From Candidatus Thiodiazotropha sp. (ex Monitilora ramsayi) (GTDB lineage: Bacteria > Pseudomonadota > Gammaproteobacteria > Chromatiales > Chromatiaceae): 64,000 nucleotides of DNA. Under the pieces are notes generated by a model. It did not search any database. It had not been told where the DNA came from and was given only the letters and a program-made list of their open reading frames with translations. A program made the position numbers and the translations under genes. The DNA lies in NCBI GenBank assembly GCA_025655595.1, contig JAHXIO010000010.1:62001-126000 (forward strand). The letters run 5' to 3'. Positions 41,108 to 53,009 of the stretch are shown in pieces. Position 1 is the stretch's first letter. Every line of letters starts with the position of its first letter.

Positions 41108-44100
41108 TCAAAGACCCAGCGCCTGCCAGCGTTTCTCCACCCGCTTGACAGATACTGGGAATGCCGTTCCTAGTTCCTGTGCAAATAGCGAGATCCTCAG
41201 TTCCTCAATTTGCCAGCGGATCTCCTCGATTCGCTCATCAATCCGGCCAATCTGCGTGCACTGCTCATTCCAGTCAGTCCAGCGTCTTAACAGATCGGCC
41301 ATTTCGCCCATTCGTTGCCTGTCCCTGACAGCCGAATGGGGGAGCTTTTCCAAGCGTTTGGCTATCCCTTGCAGATATCGGGGATAGTCTATCAGTCTCG
41401 ATTCGGGAATCCGGGAGAGGAACCCCCTGAATATCAATCGATTCAACTGCTGCTGCATATCCTCCACCGAGGCCATCCAGTTTTTTTGCGTGATAGCCGC
41501 CATCGCCTGGCGAACCTGATGATAGCTTTCGAGAATCATTGCCATCTGCTCACTGACCCGGTTTGACTGTTGCAGCATCCCCCCTTTGTATTTCTCGATT
41601 CGCTGCTGAAACTCAGCCGGATCTCTAATCTCCGATTGGCCATTCAGGAAGGTAGAATCCACCACGAAGCAGACCAATTCATCCTCAAGGCTGGGTTGTA
41701 TCTCGGCCACTGCTTCACCCACCGGGTCCGGTACCTTGGCATACAGAAGACGCATTCTTTCCAAGTACGGAAGATGCTTACGCAGATAACGGATCTCTTT
41801 CGCAAGTTTGAGCATTATCAGTCGCCTGACACCACATTTATGCAAGCTTTCTGCGTTCGCCTCTGCATCGATGAGTCGGATGGCGACACTGTCCCCTTCA
41901 TCCACCAGGGATGGGTATCCCATCAACCTTATTCCTCCCTGTTCAATGGGCAGTTTCGATGGCAGCACATCAAAATCCCAATCCCGAATTCCACCCCGCT
42001 CCAGCTTGGGCGCAGAGAGCTGTCTGTGCGTTGTACCAGCGTGTCCGGCGAACTCTTGCTTCAAACGGGGTAGATTCCGGCTCTCCTGCAACGTCATACC
42101 TTCGCTGTCCACCACGCGAATCCGCATGCGCAAATGTTTCGGCAGTTCGTTTTCAGACCACGCAGATTCAGGAATATGCACGCCTGTCATGGATTTCAAC
42201 CGCTCACCCAGTACCTGCACCAGTGGACGTTCGGTTTGTCCCAACTCCATGAGACAGGCATCGGCATAGTCCGGGACAGGTACGAAGGCACGCCGGAGTG
42301 ATTTGGGCAGTCCTCTTATCAGAGCAATGACCCGCTCACGCAACAGGCCCGGCACAAGCCACTGAAGTCTTGCCTCAGTCACCTGGTTGAGGACATCCTG
42401 GGGAACAATCAAGGTAACCCCATCCGAAGACATTCCCGGTTCGAAGTGGTAGGCGAGAGGGAGTTTCACCCCATTTAAGTTGAGTTGATCGGGGAAAGCC
42501 TTCTCATCCATAGAGGTGGCCTCATCGCGAATCAGATCAGCTTCGCTCATATAGAGCTTTTTGGGGGCAATCTTGGATTCACTGCGCAACCACTTCTCGA
42601 AATCCGGAGAAGTGGAGATACCGGGCGGTAAACGCTCATCATAAAAATGATAGATGCGTTCTTCGTCGACCAATATATCCCTTCGCCTGGCTTTTGCCTC
42701 TCTATCCCTCACGTCGGCTATCAGACTCTGATTGTGCCGCCAGAATGGTGCTCGGGTGTGGAAATCCCCATCCACCAGGGCCGAACGAATGAAGATTTCT
42801 CTGGCCACTACGGGATCGACAGGACTGAAATTGATCTTGCGCCGATGGACCAATACCAGACCAAATAGCGTGACTTTCTCATAACCTGCAACCTGGCCTC
42901 TCTTTTTCTCCCAATGGGGTTCGGAATAGCTGCGTTTGACCAGGTGTCCGGCAGCCTGCTCGACCCATTTCGGATCGATCTGTGCAACACTGCGGGCATA
43001 TCTTTTTGTCGTCTCCACCAGCTCAGCGGCAACCACCCATTTCGGTTGTGCCTTGAATAACCCGGAACCGGGATAGATATGAAAACGACTGTTTCTGGCG
43101 CCCAAGTAGTCACGCTCCTTGCTTCTGAGACCGATATGGCTGAGTAAACCGCTCAATAAGGCGCGGTGGACAGACTCGAATCCCCCCTCTTTCACATTCT
43201 CCTTGAAGCCCATGTCATGAAGCTGCATGCGCAGTTGGGTGTGGATATCATGCCACTCCTGAATCCGGTTCCAGGAGAGAAACTCATTGCGGCACCATTG
43301 GTGAAATTTCCGCTTTGAGAGATGTCGCTTTTGCGCTTCCATCACCTCCCAAAGATTGAGATAGGTAAGGAAATCGGACTGTTCGTTACGATATTGGGCA
43401 TGCGCCTGATCGGCCTGCTGCTGCTTATCCATCGGCCTGTCACGGGGATCCTGTACGCTCAGTGCAGCGGCGATAACCATGACCTCTTTGAGACAGTGAC
43501 TTTTGGCCGCCGACAAGAGCATTCGCCCGATACGGGGATCGACTGGCAGTCGGGCGAGTTGCTGACCGGTCCGTGTCACCCGCTGCTCTCCATCAACGGC
43601 ACCGATCTCCTCCAGAACCCGATAACCGTCTTTAATCAATCTTTGATCCGGTGGATCGATGAAGGGAAAATGACCGATCTCACCAAATCCCATCACCTTC
43701 ATCTGCAGAATCACTGATGCAAGGTTGGTACGCTGGATCTCAGGTTCGGTAAATGCCCGGCGTGCGTCGAAATCTTCCTCAGAATAGAGACGGACACAGA
43801 TACCGGAGGCAACACGCCCGCATCGCCCCTTGCGTTGATCCGCCGAAGCCTGAGAGACACGTTCGACAGGCAGACGTTGAATCTTGCTGCGATGACTGTA
43901 TCGACTGATTCGGGCATACCCCGTGTCGATGACATATCGAATACCCGGAACGGTCAGAGAGGTCTCCGCCACATTGGTCGAAAGAATGATACGACGACCG
44001 CCATGGGGCTTGAATACTCTACCCTGTTCCGCCGGACTGAGCCGTGCGAAGAGCGGCAGCACTTCTGTCAGCGGCAGTTTGTGCTTGCGCAATGTCTCAG

Positions 44101-45049
44101 CCGATTCGCGGATCTCCCGCTCACCGCTGAGGAATACGAGGATATCGCCGCGATCAATCTTCGAAAGCTCGTCCACCGCATCGACGAGCGCTTGTTGTAC
44201 CGCATCGCTACGTTCGTAATCGGAATCTTCATCGGGTGGGCGATATCGCAGCTCGACCGGGTAGGTTCTACCGGACACCTCAATCACCGGTGCTCCGTCG
44301 AAATGCTCGGAGAAGCGTTGAGGATCAATCGTGGCTGAGGTGATGATCACCTTGAGGTCGGGCCGCTTTGGCAATAACTGCTTGATGTAGCCCAGGAGAA
44401 AATCGATATTCAGGCTGCGTTCGTGCGCCTCGTCGATGATCAGAGTATCGTACTGTTCGAGTCTGGGATCCTGTTGGATCTCAGCCAACAGGATCCCATC
44501 CGTCATCAGTTTGACCAGGGTTTGGGGTGCGATCCTGTCATTGAATCGCACTTTATAACCCACAAGATCGCCAGTATCACTCGCCAGCTCCTTTGCCACC
44601 CTGGAGGCAAGGCTGCGTGCTGCAATTCGCCGTGGCTGCGTATGTCCGATATACCCCGAAATGCCGCGGCCCAGGCTCAGACAAATTTTGGGTAACTGGG
44701 TCGATTTTCCTGAACCCGTTTCACCACAGAGAATGACCACCTGATGCTTCACAATCAGATCCTGGATCTCCTGCAAGCGCTGGGTGATGGGAAGTTCTTG
44801 AGGGAATACCGGACTTGGCTGTCTCGCATTTCGCAGCTTCAACCTCTCCTGGGAAGCAGCAATGGATTGCCATAGTTTATGCAGTCCCTCTTCGTAGGGC
44901 TGACGACTCCGCCGCCGCTTTTTCAGTCCTTTCAGACGGCGCTGCAGCAGATCCCTGTCCCCCGACATACAGCCATCTATTTCGGCTGCTGCAGGGAAAT
45001 CAGAATCCGTCGGATTCACAGATTGCTTATATGGAGCCTTAGGTCGCAA
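41108..45049 (-). CDS. hrpA: ATP-dependent RNA helicase HrpA
   Basis: CGETGSGKSTQLPKICLSLGRG, IIDEAHERSLNIDFLLGY, long C-terminal DUF3418-type region. Confidence 0.97.
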   Translation of the reverse strand: MRPKAPYKQSVNPTDSDFPAAAEIDGCMSGDRDLLQRRLKGLKKRRRSRQPYEEGLHKLWQSIAASQERLKLRNARQPSPVFPQELPITQRLQEIQDLIVKHQVVILCGETGSGKSTQLPKICLSLGRGISGYIGHTQPRRIAARSLASRVAKELASDTGDLVGYKVRFNDRIAPQTLVKLMTDGILLAEIQQDPRLEQYDTLIIDEAHERSLNIDFLLGYIKQLLPKRPDLKVIITSATIDPQRFSEHFDGAPVIEVSGRTYPVELRYRPPDEDSDYERSDAVQQALVDAVDELSKIDRGDILVFLSGEREIRESAETLRKHKLPLTEVLPLFARLSPAEQGRVFKPHGGRRIILSTNVAETSLTVPGIRYVIDTGYARISRYSHRSKIQRLPVERVSQASADQRKGRCGRVASGICVRLYSEEDFDARRAFTEPEIQRTNLASVILQMKVMGFGEIGHFPFIDPPDQRLIKDGYRVLEEIGAVDGEQRVTRTGQQLARLPVDPRIGRMLLSAAKSHCLKEVMVIAAALSVQDPRDRPMDKQQQADQAHAQYRNEQSDFLTYLNLWEVMEAQKRHLSKRKFHQWCRNEFLSWNRIQEWHDIHTQLRMQLHDMGFKENVKEGGFESVHRALLSGLLSHIGLRSKERDYLGARNSRFHIYPGSGLFKAQPKWVVAAELVETTKRYARSVAQIDPKWVEQAAGHLVKRSYSEPHWEKKRGQVAGYEKVTLFGLVLVHRRKINFSPVDPVVAREIFIRSALVDGDFHTRAPFWRHNQSLIADVRDREAKARRRDILVDEERIYHFYDERLPPGISTSPDFEKWLRSESKIAPKKLYMSEADLIRDEATSMDEKAFPDQLNLNGVKLPLAYHFEPGMSSDGVTLIVPQDVLNQVTEARLQWLVPGLLRERVIALIRGLPKSLRRAFVPVPDYADACLMELGQTERPLVQVLGERLKSMTGVHIPESAWSENELPKHLRMRIRVVDSEGMTLQESRNLPRLKQEFAGHAGTTHRQLSAPKLERGGIRDWDFDVLPSKLPIEQGGIRLMGYPSLVDEGDSVAIRLIDAEANAESLHKCGVRRLIMLKLAKEIRYLRKHLPYLERMRLLYAKVPDPVGEAVAEIQPSLEDELVCFVVDSTFLNGQSEIRDPAEFQQRIEKYKGGMLQQSNRVSEQMAMILESYHQVRQAMAAITQKNWMASVEDMQQQLNRLIFRGFLSRIPESRLIDYPRYLQGIAKRLEKLPHSAVRDRQRMGEMADLLRRWTDWNEQCTQIGRIDERIEEIRWQIEELRISLFAQELGTAFPVSVKRVEKRWQALGL

Positions 45050-45212
45050 GAGAGGATGGTGTCCGCAAAAATCGCTGATACTGGCGAATAGCTGCGGATT
45101 CTACCACATTGGCAGTAATAACCTGTGTAGCGTCGGCCAGGCGATTGGTAAAGCGATTCAGTCCTTTGAAAAGACGCTTAAACCGATAGTCAGAAACCAC
45201 TGATTTTGAAAT

Positions 45213-46613
45213 TCAGTGTCCTCCACCTTTGAGCGCAGTAACCATACCTTCGATCGTCTCCTTGGCGTCACCGAAGATCAGTGATGTATTGTCCTGGTAG
45301 AACAGAAGATTATCTACACCAGAGTAACCCGGATTCATCGATCGCTTGAGGAAGTAGATCTGCCGCGACTTGGCAGCTTCGAGTATCGGCATGCCATAGA
45401 TCGGGCTGGATGAATCGGACTTGGCTGCCGGATTGACCACGTCATTGGCGCCTACAACCAGCGTGACATCGGCAGTAGGGAATTCAGAATTGATTTCATC
45501 CATCTCAATCACATGATCGTAAGGAATATCGGCCTCGGCAAGCAGGACATTCATGTGCCCAGGCATGCGGCCTGCAACCGGATGTATGGCGAATTTTACT
45601 GAGACGTCACGCGCTTCCAATAAGTCCATCACCTCTTTCAGGGCATGCTGTGCCTGGGCCACTGCCATACCGTAACCGGGCACGATAATGACCTTATTGG
45701 CATCCTCCATCCAGTAAATGGCGTCATCCACCGAAGCGGATTTCACCCCTTTTTGAGCGGCTTGTCCCGCAGCGCTCACATCACCGCCACTTTCGCTACC
45801 GAAACCGCCAAAGACCACATTGATAATGGAGCGATTCATGGCTCGGCACATAATGTAGGAGAGTATCGCACCCGAAAAGCCGACCAGTGCGCCAACGATG
45901 ATCAGCAGGAGGTTACCCAGGGTAAAACCGGTAGCCGCCGCTGCCCACCCAGAATAGCTGTTGAGCATGGAGATAATGACCGGCATATCGGCGCCGCCAA
46001 TTGGGATGATGAGCGTGAACCCCAGTACGAAGGCGATCAGCGTCATCAGCACCAGTGAGGTCATACTCTCAGTCATGCCGAAGTGGATGCCCAACAGGAC
46101 GGTAGCCACCGCCATGGCGGCATTCAGCATATGCTGGCCTTTAAATTTGACGGGGGCGCCACTGACCAATCCCTGCAGCTTGGCGAATGCCACGACTGAA
46201 CCGGAGAAGGTGATGGCACCGATGATGATGCCGGCGGAGAGCTCTCCCATCATGACAGGATTCAGGGTACCGGCGGCATCGTGATTCAGATAGGTCCCTA
46301 TTGCCACCAATACTGCGGCCATACCGACAAAACTGTGTAGAGCGGCAACCAATTGCGGCATGGCTGTCATTTGTACTCTGGCAGCGATGACGGTGCCGAT
46401 CACCGCACCGGGAAGGACACCAGCGATGATAAAGCCGTAGGATTGCACCTGGTTACCCAGCAGGGTGGCGAAGATAGCAAGCGCCATACCCGCCATGCCG
46501 AGATAATTTCCGCGCCTGGCCGATGCCGGATGGGTAAGACCTTTCAGCGCGAGAATAAACAGAATCGCAGAAATGAGGTAGGCGACAGCCTGAGTGTTTG
46601 CAGAGATCTCCAT
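45213..46613 (-). CDS. pntB: NAD(P) transhydrogenase subunit beta
   Basis: IPIGGADMPVIISMLNSYSGWAAAATGF...VIIVPGYGMAVAQAQHAL. Confidence 0.97.
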   Translation of the reverse strand: MEISANTQAVAYLISAILFILALKGLTHPASARRGNYLGMAGMALAIFATLLGNQVQSYGFIIAGVLPGAVIGTVIAARVQMTAMPQLVAALHSFVGMAAVLVAIGTYLNHDAAGTLNPVMMGELSAGIIIGAITFSGSVVAFAKLQGLVSGAPVKFKGQHMLNAAMAVATVLLGIHFGMTESMTSLVLMTLIAFVLGFTLIIPIGGADMPVIISMLNSYSGWAAAATGFTLGNLLLIIVGALVGFSGAILSYIMCRAMNRSIINVVFGGFGSESGGDVSAAGQAAQKGVKSASVDDAIYWMEDANKVIIVPGYGMAVAQAQHALKEVMDLLEARDVSVKFAIHPVAGRMPGHMNVLLAEADIPYDHVIEMDEINSEFPTADVTLVVGANDVVNPAAKSDSSSPIYGMPILEAAKSRQIYFLKRSMNPGYSGVDNLLFYQDNTSLIFGDAKETIEGMVTALKGGGH

Positions 46614-46625
46614 GGAAGCGACCCT

Positions 46626-46913
46626 TTATTTATCTTTCTTCTTGAACATGGCGAGCATACGGTTGGTCACCAGGAAACCGCCAAAAACATTGATAGATGC
46701 CAGCAGGACTGCGACAAAGCCGAACAGCTCCGCTGCGGTGCCAGCTGATTCAAGCCCAGTTACCAGTAACGCCCCGACAATGATGATGCCGGATATCGCA
46801 TTGGTGAGTGCTACCAGCGGCGTATGCAGGGAGGGTGTAACACCCCAGATAACCCAATACCCGATGAAACAGGAAAGGACAAAGACATAGAGAGCAACCA
46901 GTGTATCAGGCAT
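46626..46913 (-). CDS. pntAB: NAD(P) transhydrogenase subunit alpha part 2
   Basis: [50 protein letters not shown]. Confidence 0.95.
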   Translation of the reverse strand: MPDTLVALYVFVLSCFIGYWVIWGVTPSLHTPLVALTNAISGIIIVGALLVTGLESAGTAAELFGFVAVLLASINVFGGFLVTNRMLAMFKKKDK

Positions 46914-46971
46914 CGGTTTATCCTTTGTATAACAAGTTCTGCATGTAAATGAAGAGTGAAATAAATAAGAT

Positions 46972-48069
46972 CTACGCCTCAGGCTTGACCTGCATGGCAG
47001 CTGTGATCTCATCTTCATCCAGATCTTTAAGCACCAGACCCTCGTCTGTTTTATCCACCATGATATTAAGCAGATTCATTATGTTGCCAGCGTAAAAGGC
47101 ACTGGCATCCGAGGGCACCATCGACGGATAGTTGGTGTGACCGACGATAATCACACCGTGTTTGGTCACAACCTTATCCGGCTCAGTCAGCGGACAGTTA
47201 CCGCCATTGGCAGCGGCGAGATCGATGATTACGGAACCCTCTCGCATATTTTTTACAACCTCTTCTGTGACAAGCACAGGAGCAGGACGGCAAGGGATCA
47301 GAGCCGTAGTGATGATGACATGCGCCTTACTCAGCTCTTCCGCCAGCAACGCCTGCTGTTTAGCCTTGGCCTCTTCCGACAGCTCCTTGGCATAACCACC
47401 TTCACCGGCGCCACTTTCTCCAACATCTAGCTCGATGGCTTTGGCGCCGAGTGACTCAATCTGCTCTTTTGTCTCCGGCCGTACATCATATGCGGCAACA
47501 TCGGCACCTATACGGCGCGCTGTGGCAATGGCCTGAAGACCTGCGACACCGGCTCCGAGCACAATGACTTTAGCGGGCTTGGCAGAACCCGCAGATGTCA
47601 TCATCAAAGGCAGAAAGCGTCCATAGTGAACACCAGCTTCAATAACGGCGCGATATCCGGCGATATTACTTTGGGAAGAGAGGGCGTCCATCGATTGCGC
47701 CCTAGAGATACGGGGTATCCTCTCCATGGCAAGATAAGTGATCCCATTGTCCAGGATCGCTTTTAACGTCTCATCGGTTTCGCAGGACTCCACGTGAGCA
47801 ATTAATATCTTATTTGCTGGCAGTCTGCTGACCTCATCAGCAGTTGGCTTACGGACCTTGAGCAGGATATCCGCCTGCCCTGTCTGCTCCTCGCTGACTA
47901 GTGTTGCACCCGCTGAGAGATAGAGATCATCGCTATAGTGAGCCTTGTCACCAGCGCCAGACAACAAGGTGATTTCAAAACCTTTTGCGATAAGCTTTTT
48001 TGCAATTTCCGGTGAGAGCGCCACCCGGTTCTCACCAGGAATGGTCTCTTTCAATAGGCATAGTTTCAT
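46972..48069 (-). CDS. pntAA: NAD(P) transhydrogenase subunit alpha part 1
   Basis: [32 protein letters not shown]...[30 protein letters not shown]. Confidence 0.97.
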   Translation of the reverse strand: MKLCLLKETIPGENRVALSPEIAKKLIAKGFEITLLSGAGDKAHYSDDLYLSAGATLVSEEQTGQADILLKVRKPTADEVSRLPANKILIAHVESCETDETLKAILDNGITYLAMERIPRISRAQSMDALSSQSNIAGYRAVIEAGVHYGRFLPLMMTSAGSAKPAKVIVLGAGVAGLQAIATARRIGADVAAYDVRPETKEQIESLGAKAIELDVGESGAGEGGYAKELSEEAKAKQQALLAEELSKAHVIITTALIPCRPAPVLVTEEVVKNMREGSVIIDLAAANGGNCPLTEPDKVVTKHGVIIVGHTNYPSMVPSDASAFYAGNIMNLLNIMVDKTDEGLVLKDLDEDEITAAMQVKPEA

Positions 48070-48424
48070 CTTTTTTTGTTACCCACCAAGGGCGAGCCTT
48101 TATTGGCCACACGATTGAGTTGCGCATTATCCAGACTCGACCCAGCTTTCACAAGTCGGTGCCAAACGGCCATCGGGTTGCGGAATCCAAGCCCGGCACC
48201 CCACCCAACAATGACTGGAGTGTCAGATAAATGCCTTTATTTACAATAAGATACGATCTTGTTATTTATGATTAATGGCTTATAGGATTACAGAAAAAAT
48301 ACACTTATCAAGGTTAAAAATTAAAATAAACTTAATAAGTTTTTGGGAAATATTTCACATTTAAAAAGACTGCAAACCCAGACTACTCTATGCTCAAGCT
48401 ACCAAAACCAAGAGAGAACTTGAG

Positions 48425-49357
48425 CTAATAGTAGGTACCAAAATAATTCCCGACTTTAGAACTTCTGGATTTATTCAGCACCAGCCCGATGGCCTTTTCA
48501 TCGTCCAGCCGAGAGAGAGAGTCCTTAACTGCACCGACCGGCGTCTGCCCAGCCTCAACAACAAGTAAGACCTGCCCCATCAAATGATTCAACACCCGCG
48601 CCTCACTGGTTGCCAATATCGGAGGGGAATCAAAAATGATGATTCGATCCTGATATCTTTCCGCAAGTTCAGTCAGTAGTCTTTCCATTGCCTGACTGGC
48701 GAGCAATTCTGTAGATTTAGCCGAACTGGTACCAGCCGGAATCATTTTTAATTTTGGATTTTGCGTATCGAGAATGACATCGCCGACGGCACAATTGGGA
48801 TCTTCCAGCAGGTCAATCAACCCACGACGGCTTTCAGCCTTGAGTAGCTTTGAGAGCGATGCCTTGATGACATCACCATCAATCAGCAGTACAGTCGCAT
48901 CCATTTCAGTGGCGATACTGAGCCCAAGATTCAACGCGGTAAAAGATTTCCCCTCTGAAGGGAGGGAACTGGCAATTGACACAAGATTACCGTGTGGAAT
49001 CGGCGCTGCTCCCTTGCCGAAGGCATTCATCACGACAGGACGCTTGATAATTCGATACTCTTCCAAGAGTTGTTTGTTTTCCGAATCAGGCACAGCATAT
49101 CCCAGCTCTGCAAGCGCTTGATAGTCTAATGTGATCTTCGAATTCTCAGCTCTCTTTGCTGCCTGGGTAGCCTGTTCAGTAGGAACATCTGTCGTATGCT
49201 TGGGCTTCTGTGCTTTGTCGGTGGTGCGATTCTGTGCATGAGCAATCACCCCTCCAGCAGCCTCTTCGGAGTGAACGGGCTTTCCTGTAGCCTCAACACC
49301 CGCATTTGCCACTTTCGATTTCGCCAGGCGTTCGATCGCTTTTTCAATACTGCTCAT
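48425..49357 (-). CDS. CpsD/EpsG-type tyrosine autokinase (exosortase-associated)
   Basis: SIASSLPSEGKSFTALNLGLSIA Walker A, VLLIDGDV, C-terminal Tyr cluster NYFGTYY. Confidence 0.9.
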   Translation of the reverse strand: MSSIEKAIERLAKSKVANAGVEATGKPVHSEEAAGGVIAHAQNRTTDKAQKPKHTTDVPTEQATQAAKRAENSKITLDYQALAELGYAVPDSENKQLLEEYRIIKRPVVMNAFGKGAAPIPHGNLVSIASSLPSEGKSFTALNLGLSIATEMDATVLLIDGDVIKASLSKLLKAESRRGLIDLLEDPNCAVGDVILDTQNPKLKMIPAGTSSAKSTELLASQAMERLLTELAERYQDRIIIFDSPPILATSEARVLNHLMGQVLLVVEAGQTPVGAVKDSLSRLDDEKAIGLVLNKSRSSKVGNYFGTYY

Positions 49358-49408
49358 TGATTACCCACTCTACCTATCTACTGGAATCCACACGGAACAA
49401 CTCTGCTA

Positions 49409-50047
49409 TTAAAACCATGTCTCCGGGATAATGAGTACATCACCGGGCATCATTTTGGCATTAGCGGAGATGTCTCCATCGCGAATCAGATCATCCAACC
49501 TTACACGAAACTGTTGCGTTTGGCCCTTCACTTTCCTCACGACAGTTGCTTTGTTTCCTGCGGCGAACTCAGTAAGCCCTCCTACAGAGATAATGACATC
49601 CAACAATGTCATCCCATCACGATAAGGCAAAGACTGGGGTTGTGCCGCTTGTCCGACAACCCGAACCTGTTCAGTATAACGACCAACGAAATCAGTCACA
49701 CTGACGGTCACTTTAGGGTTCTTCACGAACTCGGAGAGTTTGGCCTCCAGTGTTCGGGCAAGTTTAGTGGGAGTCATCCCGCTTGCCTGCAGGTCTTCCA
49801 CCAGTGGCGTAGTGATCAAACCATCAGGTCTCACAACAACCTCGGTCGAGAGCTCGCTGTCTCCCCACACAAACACGTTGAGCGTATCTCCTGGCCCAAT
49901 CACATAGAGTGGCGAGGAGGGTTCAGCCCCACCCGCTTTATGATCAATATCGCCCTGAATCGGAATAGAAGCCGATTGACTGCACCCCGCCAGCACAAAA
50001 AAAGTGGACAAAAGTAAAACCACTAAATATAACCTTGACTGTTTCAT
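49409..50047 (-). CDS. Polysaccharide export outer-membrane lipoprotein (EpsE/Wza-like)
   Basis: Lipobox FVLAGC; YVIGPGDTLNVFVWGDSELSTEVVVRPDGLITTPLVEDLQASGMT. Confidence 0.93.
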   Translation of the reverse strand: MKQSRLYLVVLLLSTFFVLAGCSQSASIPIQGDIDHKAGGAEPSSPLYVIGPGDTLNVFVWGDSELSTEVVVRPDGLITTPLVEDLQASGMTPTKLARTLEAKLSEFVKNPKVTVSVTDFVGRYTEQVRVVGQAAQPQSLPYRDGMTLLDVIISVGGLTEFAAGNKATVVRKVKGQTQQFRVRLDDLIRDGDISANAKMMPGDVLIIPETWF

Positions 50048-50131
50048 ACAATTACCATCAGTGATTGATCTATTAGGAATGCGAAAACTAAATTTAAAAA
50101 ACTACGCCTCACAAAATCGATGGGGCGCAGA

Positions 50132-51661
50132 TTACCCAAAACTATTTCTATCACCTACTAAGGTCAGATAGTCGCGGACAAAATCCGCGAGTACGCCTGA
50201 TGCATGTTCTTCGCCCCTGACAATTTCCTTACTGAGAATATAAACAGTAATATCCGGCTGACCCCGTATTACACCTATCAGGTTGTTAAGTTTAGCCTCG
50301 GCATTGCTTTGTACAAGCTTGTCGTTTGTCCGATACCATAGCCAAACGAGACGCTTTTTGTTGCCGGGAGATTTCAGGAGCGTCTCCTCTACAGCCATTT
50401 CCGTCTTATCGCTAATTTTGACGACTTTAGCAGATCTGGAAATTCGTGACCATTTCTCGATATTGTACACCCGATGGCTAAGATTCACCGCTTCACGCCC
50501 ATGACGCTGCTTCAGAAATTGTGTCGCAAACAGATCAATCTCATTACTGCCTTCGCGAAATCTCCCTTCAAGCGTCCTATCGCCAACTGTCCACAGGGGC
50601 TCCCATTCACCCAGTCCCGTGGAAAATTGATGCCAATCACCCATGACATTGTTTACGCTGACACGATCAGGCTGATTTCCTAAATCGACTCTATTGAAGT
50701 AGGCAGATAATCCAGGCCCTAAAGAGAATGCAAAAATAACAAGCGATACACTTAATATGCGACGATTCAGTGACAGCTTTGCAGGTTCTTTTTCATTCTT
50801 GATTTCTACGCTTATTTTTCTCTTTTGGAACTGCTTTTCACCGAGCAAGAGGAACGGAAAGAAGAGTACTGTGAAGATAACCCAGCCGATACTATTATGA
50901 TCATGTACCAACTCGTGATCCATCCCATATGCATAACCAATTAAAACGACCACATATATCCTGATGACATTGGAAATCAGCGCCAATCCGGAAGCGGCAA
51001 GCATGTATAGCAGTACGGACCCGAGACCCACCCTGCTTAGTTGAGTATGTATCAAGGCAAGGGTGATTCCGATAACCTGAAACTTCAAACCACTGCACTC
51101 ATCTGCCACTTCAAAAGTTCCATTTGGAATAATCAGCAGAAATCCCTCCCTGGTGGATGTCACACCTGATAGATCCAGCATGAGAGAAGATAAAACCGCA
51201 GACAACGTCTGTAAGTACGGCACGAATACATTCCATACCGGCAACAGGGTCAACAACAATAAAATAGGTACAATATATCTACGCCCATCACTGACGCCAA
51301 ACAGTGACAGCACCACCAAAACAAACATCAATATCAGGGAGACCTGTTGACCCGCCTCCACAAATACCAGACCAGCTGCCAGCCAAACCAATGACACTCC
51401 TGCCAATAGGAGCACAAAGGCCAAATTCGCATGAATCCTGATATTTTTATGTCCCGACGACCAAGCCCGATGGATCAGAAAAAGGGAGACAAGCACTAGG
51501 AGAGGCGCGTGAGACTGATCAGATCCTTCCTCTGAAAACACGTTATAAAAGCTTACGACCGTACCAGAGTAGACAACAGCCAGAACAAGGATGGAGATTG
51601 CCACAAGCAATCCATCAATGGGTCTCCCGGCAGACAGTTTCAAGCTTTCACTTGAGACCAT
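50132..51661 (-). CDS. xrtA: Exosortase with C-terminal EpsI domain (XrtA-like)
   Basis: Polytopic; catalytic triad context VADECSGLKFQ (Cys), SNVIRIYVVV (Arg), ELVHDHNSIGW (His); C-terminal GDWHQFSTGLGEWEP EpsI-like region. Confidence 0.88.
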   Translation of the reverse strand: MVSSESLKLSAGRPIDGLLVAISILVLAVVYSGTVVSFYNVFSEEGSDQSHAPLLVLVSLFLIHRAWSSGHKNIRIHANLAFVLLLAGVSLVWLAAGLVFVEAGQQVSLILMFVLVVLSLFGVSDGRRYIVPILLLLTLLPVWNVFVPYLQTLSAVLSSLMLDLSGVTSTREGFLLIIPNGTFEVADECSGLKFQVIGITLALIHTQLSRVGLGSVLLYMLAASGLALISNVIRIYVVVLIGYAYGMDHELVHDHNSIGWVIFTVLFFPFLLLGEKQFQKRKISVEIKNEKEPAKLSLNRRILSVSLVIFAFSLGPGLSAYFNRVDLGNQPDRVSVNNVMGDWHQFSTGLGEWEPLWTVGDRTLEGRFREGSNEIDLFATQFLKQRHGREAVNLSHRVYNIEKWSRISRSAKVVKISDKTEMAVEETLLKSPGNKKRLVWLWYRTNDKLVQSNAEAKLNNLIGVIRGQPDITVYILSKEIVRGEEHASGVLADFVRDYLTLVGDRNSFG

Positions 51662-53009
51662 ATTTGTTCACCAGGTCATAGAGTGTCGGACGGCTGACAC
51701 CCAAGAGCTCTGCAGCACGCGAAACATTCCCACCCACATAATTCATGGCGCGGAGAACAGCCGAAGCCTCGGCTTTTTCCCTCACCTCTCTAAGATTGAG
51801 TGGCATCGTATTTTTACTTTCCGTATTCAATTGTAGAGCATCCAGGGTAACCACCTGACCCTCTGTCATAATGACGGCTCTCTTGATCCTGTTTTCCAGC
51901 TCCCGGACATTCCCTGGCCAGTCGTATTCCTCTATAGACCGAAGTGCTTCATTCGTAAATCCGGTCAATCGACTTGAACTTAAGTCACTATACTTTTTCA
52001 AGAAAGACCATGCCAATAGCACAGTATCGCCGACACGCTCTCTCAATGCAGGGATATCGATCGTTATCTCGCTGATTCTGTAGAAAAGATCCTCCCTGAA
52101 TTCACCGAGTTTTATCTTTTCTTCCAGATCCTGATTGGTGGCACATATAACCCTGACATCAACAGGGATCTCCTCTCTGCCGCCAATTCTCTCAATCACA
52201 CGCTCCTGAAGAAACCTGAGCAGTTTAGCCTGCAGGCCCATGGGCATGTCTCCAATCTCATCCAGAAACAGCGTTCCCCCATTGGCTGTTTCGATTTTAC
52301 CAATGGTCCTTTTTGAAGCCCCGGTAAAAGCACCCTTCTCGTAGCCATACAATTCACTCTCCAGGAGATTCTCTGGTATTGAGGCACAATTGATAGCGAC
52401 AAACCGTTCATTTCGATGCTCACTCAAGCCGTGTATCGCCCTGGCCAGTACCTCTTTACCGGTCCCGCTCTCACCTAGCAGTAACGCGGTAATATCGGTT
52501 GGACTGATCTTTTCTATCACTCGGCAAACTTCCAGCATCTCAGGACTATTGGCAATGACACCGTCAAGAGGTGAATTATTCTGGCTCGCATTGAGAGCCA
52601 GGTTTTCCTGTTCCAGCAGATACAGATTGAATGCCCGCTCGATAATGATCTTCAAAACATCCGGATCAATCGGCTTGTGGTAGAAGTCATATGCACCCAT
52701 CTCGATGGCTTGTAGCGCATTCGCTCTGTCATCATTACCCGTTACGACTATCACTTTTGTTTGCGGTTGGAGATCAAGAATCTCCTGCAAAGCACTGAAC
52801 CCCTCCGACGCATTTGTCGGATCCGGTGGAAGTCCTAAATCCAGAGTAATAACCGGTGCGTTTGTTTTTCTCAGCAGATTGATTGCCTCGTTTCTGTCTC
52901 CGGCCACATGGACTTCGTAACCGTCGAAGCTCCATTTCAGCTGGCTCTGCAGCCCCGGATCGTCTTCGACTACGATGAGCGGTTTCAAATCACTTGTTGT
53001 TTTTGTCAC
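51648..53009 (-). CDS. prsR: PEP-CTERM-type sigma54-dependent response regulator
   Basis: REC domain, AAA+ [15 protein letters not shown] and GAFTGA, Fis-type HTH; paired with prsK and exosortase. Confidence 0.92.
   Translation of the reverse strand: MTKTTSDLKPLIVVEDDPGLQSQLKWSFDGYEVHVAGDRNEAINLLRKTNAPVITLDLGLPPDPTNASEGFSALQEILDLQPQTKVIVVTGNDDRANALQAIEMGAYDFYHKPIDPDVLKIIIERAFNLYLLEQENLALNASQNNSPLDGVIANSPEMLEVCRVIEKISPTDITALLLGESGTGKEVLARAIHGLSEHRNERFVAINCASIPENLLESELYGYEKGAFTGASKRTIGKIETANGGTLFLDEIGDMPMGLQAKLLRFLQERVIERIGGREEIPVDVRVICATNQDLEEKIKLGEFREDLFYRISEITIDIPALRERVGDTVLLAWSFLKKYSDLSSSRLTGFTNEALRSIEEYDWPGNVRELENRIKRAVIMTEGQVVTLDALQLNTESKNTMPLNLREVREKAEASAVLRAMNYVGGNVSRAAELLGVSRPTLYDLVNKYGLK

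Noticed and set aside
48393-48425. GCTCAAG...CTTGAGC inverted repeat at the end of the tyrosine kinase gene
   Set aside because: 7-bp arms with a long loop and no T-tract; insufficient to call a terminator.
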